Assembly: GCF_019393635.1 (NCBI RefSeq)
Contig: NC_057863.1
Coordinates: 623,914,791-623,978,790, forward strand
Source: Dromiciops gliroides
Taxonomy: Eukaryota; Chordata; Mammalia; Microbiotheria; Microbiotheriidae
Direction: 5' to 3'
DNA length: 64,000 nucleotides
Shown piece by piece: positions 60,946 through 64,000 of this stretch; the stretch's first letter is position 1, and the number at the start of each line of letters is the position of its first letter. Position numbers and translations under genes: made by a program. The notes below the pieces were generated by a model. The model did no database searches, was not told the DNA's origin, and saw only the letters and a program-made list of their open reading frames with translations.

Positions 60946-61219
60946 GTAAGGGTCTGTTCCCAATCCTTTCGCTCTATAATCTCTGTGCTTCCTTGCTACC
61001 TTTCCCCAGTCTTTCTAATGAGCACCTCTTTCTTTTCCTACCCCTCCCGGTAGCTCAAGAGACCAACCCACCCTCAGGAAAAACCCCAGGGTCTCTGAAA
61101 AGGGATCTCTAATTCCTGTGCTCCTGTCTCTTTTTAGGGATGATATGGGGTGGGGTAAAGCTGCAGGCTAAAATATCTAGACTGTATTTCCCAGCTGCTT
61201 TGGTCAGTCTGGTATAATC

Positions 61220-61635
61220 CAAAGGAAGCTAGGGGGCTCCATAGCGCACAAAGCCCCGGGCCTGAAGGCAGGAAGACTCATCTTCCTGAATTCAAATCTG
61301 GCCTTAGACACTCATTAGCTGTGTGACCCTGATTTCACCCTCAGTTTCCTTATCTGTAAATTGAGCTAAAGAAGGAAGCGGCAAAATACTCCAGTATCTT
61401 TGGCAAGAAATGGGGTCTCTGAGGGGCAGCTAGGTGGCAATGGATAAAGCACCGGCCCTGGATTCAGGAGGATCTGAGTTCAAATTCGGCCTTAGACACT
61501 TGACACTAGGGGTATGACCCTGGGCAAGTCACTTAACCCTCATTGCCCCACCAAAAAAAAAAAAGAAAGAAAAAAAAGAGAAATGGGGTCTCGGAAAGCA
61601 GGACACAACCAAAACAACTGAACGACAACAAAGTC
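61220..61635 (+). repeat. Long SINE interrupted by a short SINE
   Basis: The outer element runs 61220-61422 and resumes at 61580, ending with GGACACAACCAAAACAACTG and ACGACAACAAAG. Confidence 0.88.
61423..61579 (+). repeat. Short marsupial SINE nested in long SINE
   Basis: GAAATGGGGTCTCTGA (61407-61422) and GAAATGGGGTCTCGGA (61580-61595) are its 16-bp duplication with one mismatch. Confidence 0.95.
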
Positions 61636-61939
61636 AAGTCAAGGCAATAAGCATTTCTTATGCACTTACTGTTTGCCAGACACTAGAGTTACAGAGAAAA
61701 GTAAAAGACAGACCCTGCTCTCAAAGAACTCACAGTCTCATGAGGAACACAACAAACAAATAACTATGCACACACAAGATATGTGTGTGTGTGTGTGTAT
61801 ACATATATATATGATATCATATATATATATATATATGATAAATTTGAAATAATCAACAGGGAGAAGGTATTAACATTAAGGGGGATTGGGAAAGTCCTCT
61901 TGAAGAGGGAAGGGTTTTAACTGAGTCTTTCTTTTTTCT

Positions 61940-62077
61940 TTGCAGGGCAATGGGGGTTAAGTGACTTGCCCAGGGTCACACAGCTAGTACCTGTCAAGTG
62001 TCTGAAGTTAGATTTGAACTCAGGTCCTCCTGAATCCAGGGCCAGTGCTTTATCCATCACACCACCTAGCTGCCCCT
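61940..62077 (-). repeat. Short marsupial SINE
   Basis: Reverse copy; TTTAACTGAGTCTT flanks both sides. Confidence 0.93.
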
Positions 62078-62444
62078 TTAACTGAGTCTTGAAGAAAGCC
62101 AGGGAAGGCAGGAGGCAGAGGTGGGGAGAGAGGAATGAGGCATGAGGGCAGCCAATGAAACCCCTCAGTATTAGAAGGTGGAGTGGCTTGTTCAAGGGGC
62201 CACAAAGGAGGCCAGAATTGCTGGATCAGCGTGTTTGGTATGCTGTAAGGTGCTGTTGGTGATGGTGGTGCTTTGTTCTCAAAGAGGACCATGACATCAG
62301 GATGATGTTGTGACTTGCACTAAATTGGATTTAAATGAGGGAGGGCTGTGCAAGGTCACCAACCTCACTCTTTCCTCCAGAGCTATCTGGGTCCAGTAGC
62401 AAGATATATATCTGAAGATGACTGGAGATGGCCCCAGATGGTTG

Positions 62445-62572
62445 AGGCAATTTGGGATTAAGTGACTTGCCCAGAGTCATACAGCTAGTAAGCATCTGAG
62501 GTGAGATTTGAACTCAGGTCCTCTTTACTCCAGGTTCAGTGCTCTATCTGCTGTGCCACCTAGCTGCCCCCA
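62445..62572 (-). repeat. Short marsupial SINE
   Basis: Reverse copy, diverged, ending CACCTAGCTGCCCCC. Confidence 0.85.
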
Positions 62573-62912
62573 TGTAAAAAGACTGGAAAGGTAAGAAGGG
62601 TTAGGATGGGTTTTAGAAGCCAAACAGAAGGTTTTCCATTTGATCCTGGAGGGGATTGGAAGTCATTGGAGTTGATTGAATGGGAGGTGACATTGTCAGA
62701 AATTTAGGAAGATCAGTTTGACAGCTGTATGGAGGGTGGATTGGAAGGAGGAGAGAGCTGAGGCAGGGAGGCCAACCAGCAGACTATGGGTATGAGGAGA
62801 TTGGGGCCTACACCAGGGCAGCATCAGTGTTAGAACAGAGGAAGGGATATATTCGAGAGATGTCATGAAGGTAAAATTGACAAGACCTAGCACCAGATTG
62901 GATATGGGAGTA

Positions 62913-63036
62913 TGAGAGCGAGAGAGAGAGCGAGAGAGAGCGAGAGAGAGTGAGAGAAAGAGAGAGAGAGAGAGCGAGCGAGAGAGAGCGAGAGAAAGAG
63001 AGCGAGAGAGAGAGAGAGAGAGAGAGCGAGAGCGAG

Positions 63037-63071
<35 letters not shown>

Positions 63072-63092
63072 AAGAGAGAGAGAGAGAGAGTC
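62913..63092. repeat. GA/GAGC array
   Basis: About 180 bp of GA with scattered GC dinucleotides spaced at 6-16 bp. Produces a Ser/Leu/Arg-rich spurious frame on the - strand. Confidence 0.95.
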
Positions 63093-63267
63093 AAGGATGA
63101 CATCTAGCTTGTGAGCCTGGGTGACTGGAAAGATGGTGGTGCCCTTGACAATGGAAGAAGGAATTTGGGAGATTATGGGAAGGGTTTTGGGAGAAAGACA
63201 ACGAGTTCAATTTTGGACATCTTGGATGTCCCCATTACCCAGCCCAGTAGTTGGTACATCGTAGATT

Positions 63268-64000
63268 CTTTTTTTTTTTTTTGTAATCTATTTTATTTTC
63301 CATTTACATGTAAGAGTAGTTTTCAACATTCATTTTCATAAGATTTAGAGTTCCAAATTTTTCTCCCTCCCTCCCTCCCTTTCCTCCCCCCTCCATAAGA
63401 TCACAATCAGGTTATATATGTACAATCCACAAGTGTTCTTTTTATCAGTTCTTTCTATAGGGGTGCATAGTAAGCTTCCTCATTAGTTCCTTGGGATTGT
63501 CTTGGATCATTGCACTGCTGAGAGTAGTTAAGTCATTCACAATTGCTCATTGAACAATACTGCTGTCACTCCACACAATGTCCTCTCAGCTCTGCTCACT
63601 TTACCCTACATCGATGTTCATTAGTCTTTCAAGGTTTTTCAGGGATCATCCTGTTTGTCATTTCCTGTAGCACAAGTCCATTCCACTAAATCATATAACA
63701 CAGCTTTTTCCATCATTCCTTAATTGATGGACATTCCCTTGATTCTCAATTCTTAGCCTCCACCAAGAGTTGCTATAAATATTTTTTGGTACAATTTTTC
63801 CCCTTTTCTCTTTTTCATGATTACTATTGTTAACTGTTTCCCTTCCATCCTATTCCCTTCCCCATGATTTTTATTCTATTATCCATCTTCTTTCATCCTA
63901 TCAAGCTTCAAAAGGTATTTGCCTCTGTCTCTTCCCTCCCCCACTCTGCCCTTCCTTCTTTTGCCCCTCTCTCTTTATCCCCTTCCCCTCCTATTTTCCT
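63268..64000 (-). mobile_element. L1-derived element C (truncated by window edge)
   Basis: A poly-T (antisense poly-A tail) at 63268, then 3' UTR and the last part of L1 ORF2 read on the - strand. At about 63.79 kb it jumps into the same pyrimidine-rich linker as element B. The rest lies beyond the window. Confidence 0.7.

Larger units (their letters stand above)
61640..63240 (+). repeat. Unnamed old repeat, broken by two SINEs and a GA array
   Basis: The sequence from GCACTTACTGTTTGCCAG through GATCAGTTTGACAGCTG to TTCAATTTTGGACATCTTGG follows the same order as other copies of this family but is longer here. Confidence 0.55.
60946..64000. other. CIROZ intron 8 (partial), repeat filled
   Basis: I see no further exon. 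The content is a long SINE interrupted by a short SINE, an unnamed old repeat broken by SINEs and a GA/GAGC array, and at the right edge an antisense L1-derived element. Confidence 0.65.

Noticed and set aside
62696-63103. 135-codon - strand frame of Ser/Leu/Arg repeats.
   Set aside because: Translation of the GA/GAGC array.

Overview
The window is nuclear DNA from a marsupial. Three vertebrate genes with exon-intron structure lie in a background packed with a tRNA-derived MIR/CORE-type SINE that is characteristic of marsupials, a second longer SINE whose tail resembles an RTE/BovB LINE 3' end, marsupial-type L1 pieces, L2 fragments and an old ERV LTR pair. Several SINE copies keep exact 13-17 bp target-site duplications, so this retroposition is fairly recent. 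I cannot fix the species; an Australidelphian marsupial is plausible but unproven.

Layout. 1-14.3 kb: the 3' half of MASP2 on the + strand (two exons for CCP1, two for CCP2, one uninterrupted serine-protease exon); its 5' exons lie left of the window. 15.3-24.14 kb: complete TARDBP (TDP-43) on the - strand, with a noncoding first exon in a CpG island, five coding exons that join in phase to 414 codons, and a ~2.9 kb 3' UTR holding the conserved autoregulatory region. MASP2 and TARDBP are tail to tail, about 1 kb apart. 24.6-37.2 kb: intergenic, mostly L1-derived sequence, L2, SINEs and microsatellites. 37.27 kb to the right edge: the 5' part of CIROZ (human C1orf127) on the + strand, reconstructed here as eight coding exons (248 codons plus one base) with consistent splice phases and a 26-nt first coding exon. 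The rest of CIROZ lies beyond the window. The order MASP2 - TARDBP - CIROZ matches human 1p36.22.

The genes are functionally unrelated: a lectin-pathway complement protease, an RNA-binding splicing regulator, and a secreted protein of the ciliated left-right organizer. I found no undescribed multi-gene system. The observations most worth a second look are the complete 5' structure of CIROZ in a marsupial, an RFX-type half-site and a SINE-duplicated forkhead core upstream of its start, an L1-derived family in which two separate insertions share the same internal deletion, repeat-free candidate regulatory blocks in CIROZ introns, and the conserved TARDBP 3' UTR.
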